Of a DNA stretch of 39,689 nucleotides, positions 17,050-25,111 are shown piece by piece. The notes under the pieces were generated by a model, which did not search any database, was not told the DNA's origin, and saw only the letters and a list, made by a program, of their open reading frames with translations. The position numbers and the translations under genes were made by a program. Every line of letters begins with the position of its first letter. The stretch's first letter is position 1. The stretch is from Armatimonadota bacterium (GTDB lineage: Bacteria > Armatimonadota > Fervidibacteria > Fervidibacterales > Thermosaccharophagaceae): contig JANXAS010000029.1 in NCBI GenBank assembly GCA_025062195.1, positions 1-39,689 on the forward strand. Direction: 5' to 3'.

Positions 17050-18219
17050 TTAACATGGTTCTTTGACTTTTTCGCCTCGCTTAAAGCGCTCAAAGGTTTC
17101 TTTGACTTGTTCCCAATGAGGCGGGTCGGGGATTCCGAACATCCGGCGCTTCGTCTCAAGGTAGAACAGATAGTTTTCGTAGGTCACATCCGGTGGACAA
17201 CGATGGTCAACATGAGGTATGTAGCCACCTTCTTCAACGACGGGTGCAATTCGTTTGAGTTCTTCAACGATTGCCTCTTTCCCCGCAATTAGTTTCATTT
17301 TGTCAACTCCACCCATCAGCAAAACATCTTTTCCGAACTTTTGGCGAATCAAAACCGGGTCAGAGCCAGCGCGAACTTCAACAGGGAACATGACATTGAC
17401 GCCGCCATCAAGCCAATGTTGGACGAGTTGAAGGATGTTGCCATCACAGTCAACGATAACGATGTCAACACCGTGCTTTCGCAAAAAGTCGGTAATGCGT
17501 TTGTAGCGTGGAGTCATCCACTGGCGGAAAAGTTTTGGCGAAATCATCGGACCGTTGTTGAAAGCCATATCCTCCCAAAAGTGGGCGAAGTCAAGTTGAA
17601 CTTCCTCAACGGCTTTTTTGATGACGGCGAGGAAGAATTCGGTCAAATACTCCATCATCTCTTCAACCCATGCTGGCTCTTCCATGCAAGCGATGGCAAT
17701 GTTTTCAAATCCCATCCAATCGCGAAGCCATCCGAACAAGCTGCCGCAGAAAATTCCGATGGGGTAATCTCGGCTGGCGACTTTCTGCTTCCACTCTTCC
17801 CAATTAGTGGGGTAGCGAACTGGGTCGGTGGGGTCAAGCCGCTTTTTGAACTCCTCCCAATCAGCGCGAGTTTTAATCGGAAACTCAAGATATTGTGGGA
17901 TTGTGCTCGTCCCGTCCTTGTAGACCTTACACTTCACTCCTTTGCCGTCAATGATGATGCGGTAGCGGTCGGTTTCCTCAAGGACTTTCGCTTCAAACCA
18001 AGGATGGATGTCAAGGTGGACTGGCACCATCCCCCTTGGTGCAAAACCGAAGAAGCTGTTTGCTTCGCCTTCTGTTTGAACCCATTCAGGTAACCCTTGT
18101 TTGTGCCAGACAGCGTAAGTTTCGTTCCAGTAGCCGAATTCCTCGTCGGGCACATGGTCAACTGGTTGGTAATGAAATGTTCGCAACCATCGTTCCCTGT
18201 GCGTCAGGACTTCACTCAT
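17050..18219 (-). CDS. uroporphyrinogen decarboxylase-like (URO-D superfamily) protein
   Basis: A 389-residue member of the URO-D/cobalamin-methyltransferase superfamily. Features in order: LTHRERWLRTFHYQPVDHVP at the N-terminus, DYPIGIFCGSLFGWLRDWMG and FENIAIACMEEPAWVEEMM in the middle, then FAHFWEDMAFNNGPMISP, VDIVIVDCDGNILQLVQHW and GKDVLLMGGVDKMKLI, ending with GGYIPHVDHRCPPDV. True HemE enzymes are about 350 residues and carry an N-terminal RQAGR motif, which is absent here. The protein is therefore more likely a methyltransferase (MtaA/CmuA-type) or an uncharacterised relative of the class common in Armatimonadota and Planctomycetota. ATG 18219 has GAGGGGTGG 8 nt upstream; GTG 18231 lies inside that site. 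No corrinoid-protein gene is adjacent. Confidence 0.8.
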   Translation of the reverse strand: MSEVLTHRERWLRTFHYQPVDHVPDEEFGYWNETYAVWHKQGLPEWVQTEGEANSFFGFAPRGMVPVHLDIHPWFEAKVLEETDRYRIIIDGKGVKCKVYKDGTSTIPQYLEFPIKTRADWEEFKKRLDPTDPVRYPTNWEEWKQKVASRDYPIGIFCGSLFGWLRDWMGFENIAIACMEEPAWVEEMMEYLTEFFLAVIKKAVEEVQLDFAHFWEDMAFNNGPMISPKLFRQWMTPRYKRITDFLRKHGVDIVIVDCDGNILQLVQHWLDGGVNVMFPVEVRAGSDPVLIRQKFGKDVLLMGGVDKMKLIAGKEAIVEELKRIAPVVEEGGYIPHVDHRCPPDVTYENYLFYLETKRRMFGIPDPPHWEQVKETFERFKRGEKVKEPC

Positions 18220-18295
18220 AATGTTTACCACCCCTCATTTACCAAATTGCTTGAAAAACCGGATAGGAGTTTCGCAACTCAACTTGTGGCGGATG

Positions 18296-18328
18296 AAATC
18301 CCCAAGAAAATCTAATTTTTGGGGATTT
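18296..18328 (-). terminator. candidate terminator of the DegT aminotransferase gene
   Basis: Perfect 10-bp stem AAATCCCCAA/TTGGGGATTT (18296-18305 with 18319-18328). It can be extended inward by AAAA/TTTT. It lies about 100 bases after the DegT stop and before the UroD-like start. The T tract beyond the stem is short, so attenuation rather than full termination is possible. Confidence 0.45.
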
Positions 18329-18426
18329 TATTCAAGACCCGTTTGCCCCCACGAAACAACCCTCAAGCACACAAGTTTTGTTAGCGCACTATAAAGCGTG
18401 CCTTACAAGCAGCGGACTGCTCGGTT

Positions 18427-19725
18427 TCAAAGCAACTTCTTGTGATTAGCGGCAACTTTTTCAAATGCCTCTATCACCTGCTCTAAGAAGCCTTCCTTCG
18501 GTTCAATGTAAGCGGGAACAGTTAAAATTCGCCCTGACAAATCTTCCGCCACTGGGAAATCGCCAAGTTTGTAAACTTCAAAATGAGGCAACCCCATAAA
18601 TTCCCCTCCAATAGGACTGCGCCCATATCCCCACAAATCAAAGCCCTTTCGGAAAATAGCGCGAAGGTGCTCCAATGTCCCCCCGTAACCATACTGATGA
18701 CCTATCGGGACACCTTCAGCCCTTAAAGCAGCAACATACTTCTCTATCGGCAAACCTCCCAACTCCTCAGGTTCGTAGATCAACTTCAGCCCACCATAAA
18801 AACCTGCTGGCTTCGCTTTAGGATAGGAGCGAACAGGTCTGACACCGGGAATTTCTTCCAGCGCTTCAAACAACTTACGCCTGAAGGCATCTTTTCGTTC
18901 GTTTCGGTAGTCAAGTGACCTTAAAGCGACTTTTGCAATTGCCAACGCCAATGGATGAGCACGATACTTAAGCCCTAAAACTTCGCTGTCCAATTCGGCA
19001 TATTCAGGTAGTGTCAGTTCTTCCTTCAAACCTTTCCTGTGCAAGTGACAGTAAGCGAGCATCCGTTCATGGTATTCACGGTTGTTAGTTGTCACAACGC
19101 CACCTTCACCGCCACAAACTGGTTTGCCGCCGGGGAGAGCCCCTTGAAGGCTGAAGCCAGTCAGGTCGCTGATGCTCCCAATCTTTTTGCCATCCCACTC
19201 AGCGCCGTGAGCGTGAGATGCATCTTCAATGATTGGGATGCCATACCTTTTGCTGATGTCCGTTAAAGCGTCCAAGTCGCAAACATTGCCCCAAAGGTGA
19301 ATTGCGAAAATTGCTCTCGTTCGCCTCGTAATTCGCTTTTCAACATCGTTGGGGTCAATGAGCAAAGTTTTTGGGTCTATGTCACAAAAGACGGGGCGAG
19401 CACCCATGTGCAAAGCGCCGGCATAAGTTCCGATATAACCGAGTGTGGGGACGATAAATTCGTCACCAGGACCTCCCTTGATAGCATAGAAAGCACTTGC
19501 AAGCGCTAGGTGACCGTGACTTACGGTTAGGCAAAACTGGCTTCCGACATACTGGCGGAATTCTTCTTCAAATTCCTTCGGCAACCCAGAACCTGCACCA
19601 GAGAGCGCTCTCCGTTCAATAAGTTTGCAGACCTCTTCCTTCTCTTCCTCAATTGGTGGCTTCCATTGTTCTGGCTCTTGGATGGTGACGGCAGCCTTAC
19701 CACCCAAAATCGCCAACTCACTCAT
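18427..19725 (-). CDS. DegT/DnrJ/EryC1/StrS-family aminotransferase
   Basis: PLP-dependent fold-type I enzyme (432 residues) of the sugar-aminotransferase family, which makes amino-sugars for glycans or secondary metabolites. Seen are SGAGSGLPKEFEEEFRQYVG, the DEFIVPTLGYIGTYAGAL segment, IIEDASHAHG (Asp168, contacts the PLP ring nitrogen) and the Schiff-base lysine Lys201 in GGKPVCGGEGG. Between FSLQ and Lys201 there are about four more residues than in typical members, near the active site. ATG 19725 is preceded by GAGGGGG. No other nucleotide-sugar genes lie nearby, so it is not in an evident glycan cluster. Members of this subgroup in related phyla are annotated only generally, and some may be dehydratases. 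Confidence 0.87.
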   Translation of the reverse strand: MSELAILGGKAAVTIQEPEQWKPPIEEEKEEVCKLIERRALSGAGSGLPKEFEEEFRQYVGSQFCLTVSHGHLALASAFYAIKGGPGDEFIVPTLGYIGTYAGALHMGARPVFCDIDPKTLLIDPNDVEKRITRRTRAIFAIHLWGNVCDLDALTDISKRYGIPIIEDASHAHGAEWDGKKIGSISDLTGFSLQGALPGGKPVCGGEGGVVTTNNREYHERMLAYCHLHRKGLKEELTLPEYAELDSEVLGLKYRAHPLALAIAKVALRSLDYRNERKDAFRRKLFEALEEIPGVRPVRSYPKAKPAGFYGGLKLIYEPEELGGLPIEKYVAALRAEGVPIGHQYGYGGTLEHLRAIFRKGFDLWGYGRSPIGGEFMGLPHFEVYKLGDFPVAEDLSGRILTVPAYIEPKEGFLEQVIEAFEKVAANHKKLL

Positions 19726-19837
19726 CTAATCCCCCTCTAACCCACTTTTGATGTGACTGCTTTCCTTTCTTACGGGAAATCAGTCTCCTAAGGCGGCGCT
19801 GAACAAACCGCACTTGAATCATCTTACATCGTCCATT

Positions 19838-19927
19838 TGGCGGAGGGGGCCGGATTCGAACCGGCGCACCCTTATCGGGCATACGGGATTTCAAATCCCG
19901 CGAGGTTCCAGGCTCCTCAACCCCTCC
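19838..19927 (-). tRNA. tRNA-Ser (anticodon UGA)
   Basis: On the minus strand the 7-bp acceptor GGAGGGG/CCCCTCC closes a type II tRNA. The D stem is GAGG/CCTC. The anticodon stem CGGGA/TCCCG carries loop TTTGAAA, so the anticodon is TGA. A long variable arm with CCC/GGG pairing follows. The T stem is GCCGG/CCGGC with TTCGAAT. The discriminator is G and CCA is encoded (19838-19840). The 3' end points toward the repeat-rich block at lower coordinates. Confidence 0.95.
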
Positions 19928-20080
19928 GTCACAATTAAATTGTAGCGCATTAACAGCTGAGTGCACTTGGGAGAGCAATGGCACGAGATAGTGATTGGTA
20001 GCGATAACATTCGGTCTATTAAGAGGCTGCCTTTAACGCTTCTTCTTCTCCTGCACCTGCCATGAGCCTGCCCGATACAG

Positions 20081-21388
20081 TCAAATCAATCCCATGCGCT
20101 CAAATATCATGTCCACATGCCTTACGAAGTGTGAATAGTCAAAGCACTCATCAAGCTCATCATCGGAGAGCACCTTTCGCACGCGCTCATCCTCAAGTAG
20201 CACATCCCTCATGTGCCTCTCTTGCTCAAGTGCACTAAATGCAGCAGACTGAACAACAGTGTATGCTTCATCCCTTGACCAACCCTTCTCAACTAACTTG
20301 AGCATGACTCGCTGCGAACATATCATACCATGAGTCAACTCCATATTGCGCTTCATCCTATTCGGATAGACCACCATCCCACTGATTATCTCGGTGAAGC
20401 GTCTAAGCATATAGTCAACGAGAATGCTTGCCTCCGGTATAGTCACGCGCTCAACAGATGAATTTGTTAAGTCCCTCTCGTGCCAAGTGGCGATATTTTC
20501 AAGTGCTGGGATCACATGTGCCCTGACAAGCCTTGCGAGCCCACAAATCTGTTCGCACTTGTGCGGGTTGCGCTTGTGAGGCATTGCCGAAGAGCCACGC
20601 TGCTCCTTTGCAAATGGCTCTTCAACCTCAAGGATTTCAGTGCGCTGCAAATTGCGTATCTCAGTTGCGAACTTCTCAAGCGATGCCGCTATTATGGCGA
20701 GCACGCAAATGTATTCAGCATGTCTGTCACGCTGCAGTATTTGTGTTGACGCAAGCGGGCGCTTCAATCCAAGCCTTTGAAGGACTATCTCCTCAACCCT
20801 TGGATCAATTGTGGCGTAAGTTCCAACTGCGCCCGAGATCTTACCAGCACCTACTATGTCTTTCACCCTTTCAAGTCTTTCCCTGTGGCGCTGCATCTCC
20901 GTAATCCAAACGCAAAGCTTAAGCCCGAATGTGATCGGCTCAGCGTGGACGCCGTGAGTCCGCCCCATCATGATCGTATCCTTGTGCTCAACTGCCCTTA
21001 CCTTTAGCGCATCAATTAGCCTGTCAACATCCTCAATGAGTATTTCGCATGCCCGCTTCATCCTTAAACCGAGAGCTGTATCCTCAACATCGTATGAAGT
21101 GACGCCCATGTGGACATAGCGTCCCTCATCGCCCATGTTCTCCGTCATGGCTTTTACGAACGCAATCAGGTCGTGATGGTAAACTCTCTCAAGCTCAAGA
21201 ACTCTCTCAACCTTAAATGAAGCTCTTTCGCGGATGAGCTTTGCTGCCTCCTTTGGTATGTAGCCGAGTTCGGATAAGGCGTCGCAAATCGCCAGCTCAA
21301 CTTCCATCCAAGAATTGAACTTCGCCTCAAGCGTCCAGAGTTCTCTCATCTGCGGATATGAATATCGTTCCCAGATGGCACACGACAT
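20081..21388 (-). CDS. purB: adenylosuccinate lyase
   Basis: Fumarase/aspartase-superfamily enzyme that acts twice in purine synthesis, splitting fumarate from SAICAR and from adenylosuccinate. The 435-residue length is normal. The N-terminus (RYSYPQMRELWTLEAKFNSW) is typical of PurB. The conserved HDLIAFVKAM and MGVTSYDVEDTALG regions are present, as is GRTHGVHAEPITFG with the catalytic His. The signature loop SSAMPHKRNPHKCEQ lies at about residues 263-277. ATG 21388 has GGTGGTGAGAGAGA upstream. It is a cytosolic tetramer in known cases. The gene stands alone on its strand, about 150 bp beyond tRNA-Ser, and diverges from the acyltransferase gene. Confidence 0.96.
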   Translation of the reverse strand: MSCAIWERYSYPQMRELWTLEAKFNSWMEVELAICDALSELGYIPKEAAKLIRERASFKVERVLELERVYHHDLIAFVKAMTENMGDEGRYVHMGVTSYDVEDTALGLRMKRACEILIEDVDRLIDALKVRAVEHKDTIMMGRTHGVHAEPITFGLKLCVWITEMQRHRERLERVKDIVGAGKISGAVGTYATIDPRVEEIVLQRLGLKRPLASTQILQRDRHAEYICVLAIIAASLEKFATEIRNLQRTEILEVEEPFAKEQRGSSAMPHKRNPHKCEQICGLARLVRAHVIPALENIATWHERDLTNSSVERVTIPEASILVDYMLRRFTEIISGMVVYPNRMKRNMELTHGMICSQRVMLKLVEKGWSRDEAYTVVQSAAFSALEQERHMRDVLLEDERVRKVLSDDELDECFDYSHFVRHVDMIFERMGLI

Positions 21389-21455
21389 TCTCTCTCACCA
21401 CCTTGCACTGGTCTTTGATGAAATGTGGTAGCGCAGCCAGCATCATCTTGCATGT

Positions 21456-21472
21456 TTACATGATAGCCCACC
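21456..21472 (-). promoter_or_regulatory. candidate promoter element upstream of purB
   Basis: The plus strand reads TTACATGATAGCCCACC, giving GGTGGGCTATCATGTAA on the coding strand, with a TATCAT -10-like core, 68 bases before the purB ATG. An almost identical 17-mer (one difference) lies upstream of the M28-FtsX gene at 37148-37164. Confidence 0.4.
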
Positions 21473-21490
21473 TGCCAATCTGAGAAAAGC

Positions 21491-21496
21491 TATACT
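21491..21496 (+). promoter_or_regulatory. candidate -10 box of the acyltransferase gene
   Basis: TATACT preceded by AAAAGC, about 125 bases upstream of the chosen start. No good -35 is seen, so this is weak. Confidence 0.25.
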
Positions 21497-21621
21497 GCAA
21501 ACGGGTGTAATGAAAAAATGCTCATTGCCAGATAGGTTTAACTTCGCTGCTGGCTCTGTTACGATACTTTTAGACCATCAAGCTTTATATCTTTGGCGAT
21601 ACACCGTAGGTGAATGGGATT

Positions 21622-22581
21622 ATGGCGAGAGCACCTTATCGGCTTCGCGGATTTGCTCCTTTTGCGGAAGTGGAACGCAACAAACCAATAAACGATTTGA
21701 TTGGTGAGATGCTTTCGTTGCTAAGCAAGGGCTTGCTCAAGCTGGCGATAAAGCTTATTCAGGCATTGCCATCGCCAATTGCCATATGCGCTGTTGGGAG
21801 GGCGATCGGCATAATCGCATACTACATCGTGCATCGTTGGCGTGTGCGCGCACTCCAGAACCTAAACCTCGTCTTTGGCGATAAACTCAGCATCCAACGC
21901 AAGCTTGAGATAGCTAAGAAAAATTTCAAACACTTGGGATGCCTCGTTTGCGAGATGGGCTGGGATTCCGTCAGACATGGTATACCGCTTCATTCTTGGG
22001 TGCGCTTCCACGGTTTGAAGCATATTGACGAAGCGCTCTCAATTGGTAATGGTGTCATCATTGTAACAGCTCACTTGGGCAATTGGGCACTGCTTTGCAG
22101 AGTGCTAAGGCAAATTGGTTACAAGGTTCACCCAGTTATACGGATGCCCTCAAACGAGGCTGCAAGGGAAGCACTAATCATGCTGATGAGGCAATACGAT
22201 GTGAGTTGGATACCGACACCGCCGAATACTGAGGCAGTGAAGAATTGCTTAAGGCTGCTAAGGCGCGGCGAGATAGTTTGCCTGCTCGTTGACAGGCGCG
22301 CTGGCGGCTTGATGCTCGACTTCTTGGGGTTGCCGGCATTGACAGCTGTTGGTGCTGCAACATTGCACATTCGCACTGGCGCACCACTGCTTCCCGTCTT
22401 CATATTGCGCAGCGGTTATAGGCATGATGTCTTTGTCTTGCCAAAGATGAAATTTGAGTTCGCCGGCGATTATGAAAGCACCGTGCGCCTTATAACACAA
22501 GCCATAAACGACTTGCTTAGCGAGTGGATATTGCGCTACCCGGAACAATGGCTCTGGATTCACAGGCGCTGGAGGCTTTGA
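21622..22581 (+). CDS. lysophospholipid acyltransferase family (LpxL/HtrB-like)
   Basis: Membrane-associated acyltransferase (319 residues) of the lipid A late-acyltransferase type. It has a hydrophobic segment around residues 35-65, then HRWRVRALQNLNLVFGD and KKNFKHLGCLVCEMGWD. The motif I region is VTAHLGNWALL, then RRGEIVCLLVDRRAGG, then TGAPLLPVFILR and PEQWLWIHRRWR. These match LpxL-like proteins in order. The catalytic motif should be HX4(D/E), but here it is His151-LGNW-Ala156, so the acidic partner is missing. The start is ATG 21622, with AGGTGA at 21608-21613. It could acylate a lipid A-like or other glycolipid if the missing Glu is compensated; otherwise it may be inactive. The family call is sound; the activity is uncertain. 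Confidence 0.82.
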   Translation: MARAPYRLRGFAPFAEVERNKPINDLIGEMLSLLSKGLLKLAIKLIQALPSPIAICAVGRAIGIIAYYIVHRWRVRALQNLNLVFGDKLSIQRKLEIAKKNFKHLGCLVCEMGWDSVRHGIPLHSWVRFHGLKHIDEALSIGNGVIIVTAHLGNWALLCRVLRQIGYKVHPVIRMPSNEAAREALIMLMRQYDVSWIPTPPNTEAVKNCLRLLRRGEIVCLLVDRRAGGLMLDFLGLPALTAVGAATLHIRTGAPLLPVFILRSGYRHDVFVLPKMKFEFAGDYESTVRLITQAINDLLSEWILRYPEQWLWIHRRWRL

Positions 22582-22706
22582 ACACGGAAGGATAGTATGA
22601 ACAAGCGCAATGGAGTAGCATGGAGAATGAAACTCCACCGAAATGCAGCAGCTTGAAAATGGACAGGCTTCGTCAAATGGTATCGGCTTTCGTTAAAGTG
22701 GTGTTG

Positions 22707-23804
22707 TTAAGACAGCAGCGTTGTCAGTGATGCGCTAAGCCACTTAGTAACTTCTTTTACCACCGACAATGCTATGCCATATCGCATTCTCTTAGGACCA
22801 AGCACCATTATTGCGCCGGTTGGTGTCTCGCCGACAAAATATGGTGCGCCAACGGCACCGCACTCAGCGAGCATGTTAAAAGGTGGTGGTGCAGTCCCAC
22901 CAAGCAATTCAACCCCTATAGCCGTCCAAGGCATAGCGGAAGTAGTCACCTCAAGCGGCGTTTGAAGGAGCCACTCGGGCGGGTCGTTCAAAACTTCAAT
23001 TAGTGCTTGAGCGCGCTTTGCATCCGCAAACTCGGGTTGTGATAGGAGTGGTGAAATGCTGCTGACAAAGGTAGTGATGCCGTGCAAGCGCAGCGTCTTT
23101 TGAATCATCTCAAAGCCTGTGCAGAGCACCTCCCACAATTTCTTGTCAACTTGCCTGGCTATCCCAAGACGCTGTATGATGGTATTTGTGCGCAAGCGCA
23201 AAATTTGGTCAACCCTAAGCCCGCAGAGAGCCTCCTTGAGAATGGATGAGGCTCTTTCAACATTGTTCCTTTCAATTGGCACTGCTGAGTAAAACAGGCG
23301 ATGCAGTGCCCCACCATCACTCAGCACTGTAACAATTAGCAACCTCTTTGAGTTGACCGGCGAGATGCACAATTCCTTAAGCACCTTGTGCCTATGCACC
23401 ATAAATGAAGCAAGCGCTACATAACCAGTTAGCGATGCAAGCAATTCGCACGCCGCGTTGAGCAAATCCTCAACAACACCATATCTGACTTGGAATGTTG
23501 AACGCACCCTCCACAGTTCCTTAGGGTTGAGCGGCTTAAGTTTGAGTATTCGGTCAACATAAACCCTGTAACCCATGTCTGAGGGCACTCTCCCAGCGGA
23601 TGTGTGCGGCTGCTTTACTAAGCCCATGCTCTCAAGTGCTGCAAACTCAAGTCTTACCGTCGCTGGGCTTATTCCAAGGTTGTATTCTCTTGCGACGGTC
23701 TCAGAACTGACCGGCATAGCCGTTTCTATGTGCTTTTCAACGACGGCTTGCAGTATGCGTTCTCTTCTCGGGTTGAGCTCCAAGTTGGAAACACAAAGGC
23801 GCAT
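22707..23804 (-). CDS. hrcA: heat-inducible transcription repressor HrcA
   Basis: DNA-binding repressor of class I heat-shock operons (groESL, dnaK), which binds the CIRCE operator. The N-terminal winged helix shows LNPRRERILQAVVEKHIETA, PVSSETVAREYNLGISPATVR and the wing SAGRVPSDMGYRVYVD. The dimerisation and inserted domains follow to residue 365. The C-terminal end has GAIMVLGPKRMRYGIALSVV, as in known HrcA proteins. The start chosen is ATG 23804, with GAGGTG 9 nt upstream; ATG 23855 would add 17 unconserved residues. No CIRCE inverted repeat (TTAGCACTC-N9-GAGTGCTAA) is seen near the gene, and no chaperone genes lie in the window, so its targets are elsewhere. Confidence 0.93.
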   Translation of the reverse strand: MRLCVSNLELNPRRERILQAVVEKHIETAMPVSSETVAREYNLGISPATVRLEFAALESMGLVKQPHTSAGRVPSDMGYRVYVDRILKLKPLNPKELWRVRSTFQVRYGVVEDLLNAACELLASLTGYVALASFMVHRHKVLKELCISPVNSKRLLIVTVLSDGGALHRLFYSAVPIERNNVERASSILKEALCGLRVDQILRLRTNTIIQRLGIARQVDKKLWEVLCTGFEMIQKTLRLHGITTFVSSISPLLSQPEFADAKRAQALIEVLNDPPEWLLQTPLEVTTSAMPWTAIGVELLGGTAPPPFNMLAECGAVGAPYFVGETPTGAIMVLGPKRMRYGIALSVVKEVTKWLSASLTTLLS

Positions 23805-23899
23805 AACGAACAACACCTCGCCATAACAGCGATTTGGCGATGGCTGCTTCAACATTTAATGCATCGTCGGTTTAGTGAACAAACTGCAAATGATTTTAG

Positions 23900-23918
23900 G
23901 GGCGCATGAGATGCGCCC
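23900..23918 (-). terminator. candidate hairpin after mnmA
   Basis: Perfect 8-bp stem GGGCGCAT/ATGCGCCC with a 3-nt loop between the mnmA stop and the hrcA start. On the minus strand it is followed by CTAAAATCATTTG, not a proper T tract, so it may be a weak terminator. Confidence 0.4.
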
Positions 23919-23989
23919 AATGAAAGCTGTATGGGCTATTGCAAGTTCAGGTGGAGTATCCTTCACCCCGCTTTCTTACCGTTGAAAAT

Positions 23990-25096
23990 TTAAACGCCGA
24001 ATTTGTGACGGTAACGCACACTTGAGATTGTTCCGCCACCAAGCAATTCGTCACCGCTGTAAAAGACAACAGCCTGTCCCGGCGCAACACCAATTTGCGG
24101 TTCATCCCACATGATGAGCGCTTTCAAGCCGCCCTTGCTGTGGCTGATTGCCACCTTAGCTGTCACTTCCCTTGAGCGATAACGATGCATGACAGTGCAC
24201 GCAAATGGCTCAATTGGCACCTTGCCACTTATGATATTGACATCAACGGCTTCAGCTTCAATCACTTCAAGCCACTCTCTTTCGCCAACTATAATAGCAT
24301 TCTCATCGGCATCAATTGCTACGACATAAAGTGGCTTACCCGATGGACTCCTTACGCTCACCCCACGCCTTTGCCCAACGGTGTAATGAGCGATGCCGCG
24401 ATGCCGCCCAATCAACCTTCCATCGGCATAAATTAGAGAGCCGGGCACGCCAGCTTCGGGGTAGCGCTCAATGACAACATCAGCATATCTGCCATCAGCT
24501 ACAAAGCATATATCCTGGCTCTCCGGCTTTGAGGCAGTTTGCAACTTCAATGTCATTGCAAGCTTTCTCACCTCATCCTTTGTCATCTCACCCAATGGCA
24601 AAAGTAGCTTGCTCAATACATCCTGAGTGAGCATGTAAAGCGCATAGCTTTGATCTTTGCGCCTATCAAGCGCCCTCAAAAGTTTGAAGCATCCTGATGC
24701 GTCATCAAAAACTACTCTGGCATAGTGCCCCGTAGCAATGTAATCTGCACCGAGTGCCATTGCGCGCTTGAAGAACAGGTCAAATTTGATGAAGCGATTG
24801 CAGAGTATGCATGGGTTAGGTGTGCGTCCACTTGCATACTCTCGCGAGAACGGTTCAACGACATGGCGCAGAAACTCGGCTTCAAAGTTCCACACATAGT
24901 GGGGTATGCCAAGTTGATGTGCTACCCTCTTTGCATCCATCGCCGCATCAAGTGAGCAGCATGTCCGCCCGTTGCCTTTGCCCCAAAGCTTAAATGTCAC
25001 GCCGATGACATTAAAGCCACTTTCAACGAGCAACGCTGCCGCCACCGAGCTATCAACGCCACCGCTCATGGCGACAAACACAGTCACCTTGCTCAT
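23990..25096 (-). CDS. mnmA: tRNA-specific 2-thiouridylase
   Basis: ATP-dependent enzyme that forms 2-thiouridine at position 34 of tRNA-Lys, tRNA-Glu and tRNA-Gln. The 368-residue product has the PP-loop VAMSGGVDSSVAA at the N-terminus, CCSLDAAMDAKRVA, the catalytic Cys in NPCILCN (about residue 100), and DYIATGHYARV. The second cysteine is in ESQDICFVADG, and GQRRGVSV and the C-terminal beta-barrel with PGQAVVFYSGDELLGGGTI follow. Both active cysteines are present. ATG 25096 is chosen over GTG 25105, which sits in the GGTGAT site. The DJ-1-family gene ends 15 bp upstream on the same strand, so the two are probably co-transcribed. Confidence 0.96.
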   Translation of the reverse strand: MSKVTVFVAMSGGVDSSVAAALLVESGFNVIGVTFKLWGKGNGRTCCSLDAAMDAKRVAHQLGIPHYVWNFEAEFLRHVVEPFSREYASGRTPNPCILCNRFIKFDLFFKRAMALGADYIATGHYARVVFDDASGCFKLLRALDRRKDQSYALYMLTQDVLSKLLLPLGEMTKDEVRKLAMTLKLQTASKPESQDICFVADGRYADVVIERYPEAGVPGSLIYADGRLIGRHRGIAHYTVGQRRGVSVRSPSGKPLYVVAIDADENAIIVGEREWLEVIEAEAVDVNIISGKVPIEPFACTVMHRYRSREVTAKVAISHSKGGLKALIMWDEPQIGVAPGQAVVFYSGDELLGGGTISSVRYRHKFGV

Positions 25097-25111
25097 GCGT
25101 ATCACCGAGGT

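Noticed and set aside
17341-18093. 250-codon plus-strand frame
   Set aside because: Antisense of the UroD-like gene, whose protein motifs are clear; no support for the opposite strand.
17050-18219. hemE (true uroporphyrinogen decarboxylase)
   Set aside because: The RQAGR-type N-terminal motif is missing, and no heme genes are nearby; only superfamily membership is supported.
19838-19927. tRNA-Ser as a proven integration site
   Set aside because: No second copy of its 3' end and no integrase were found, so island boundaries are only suggested, not shown.
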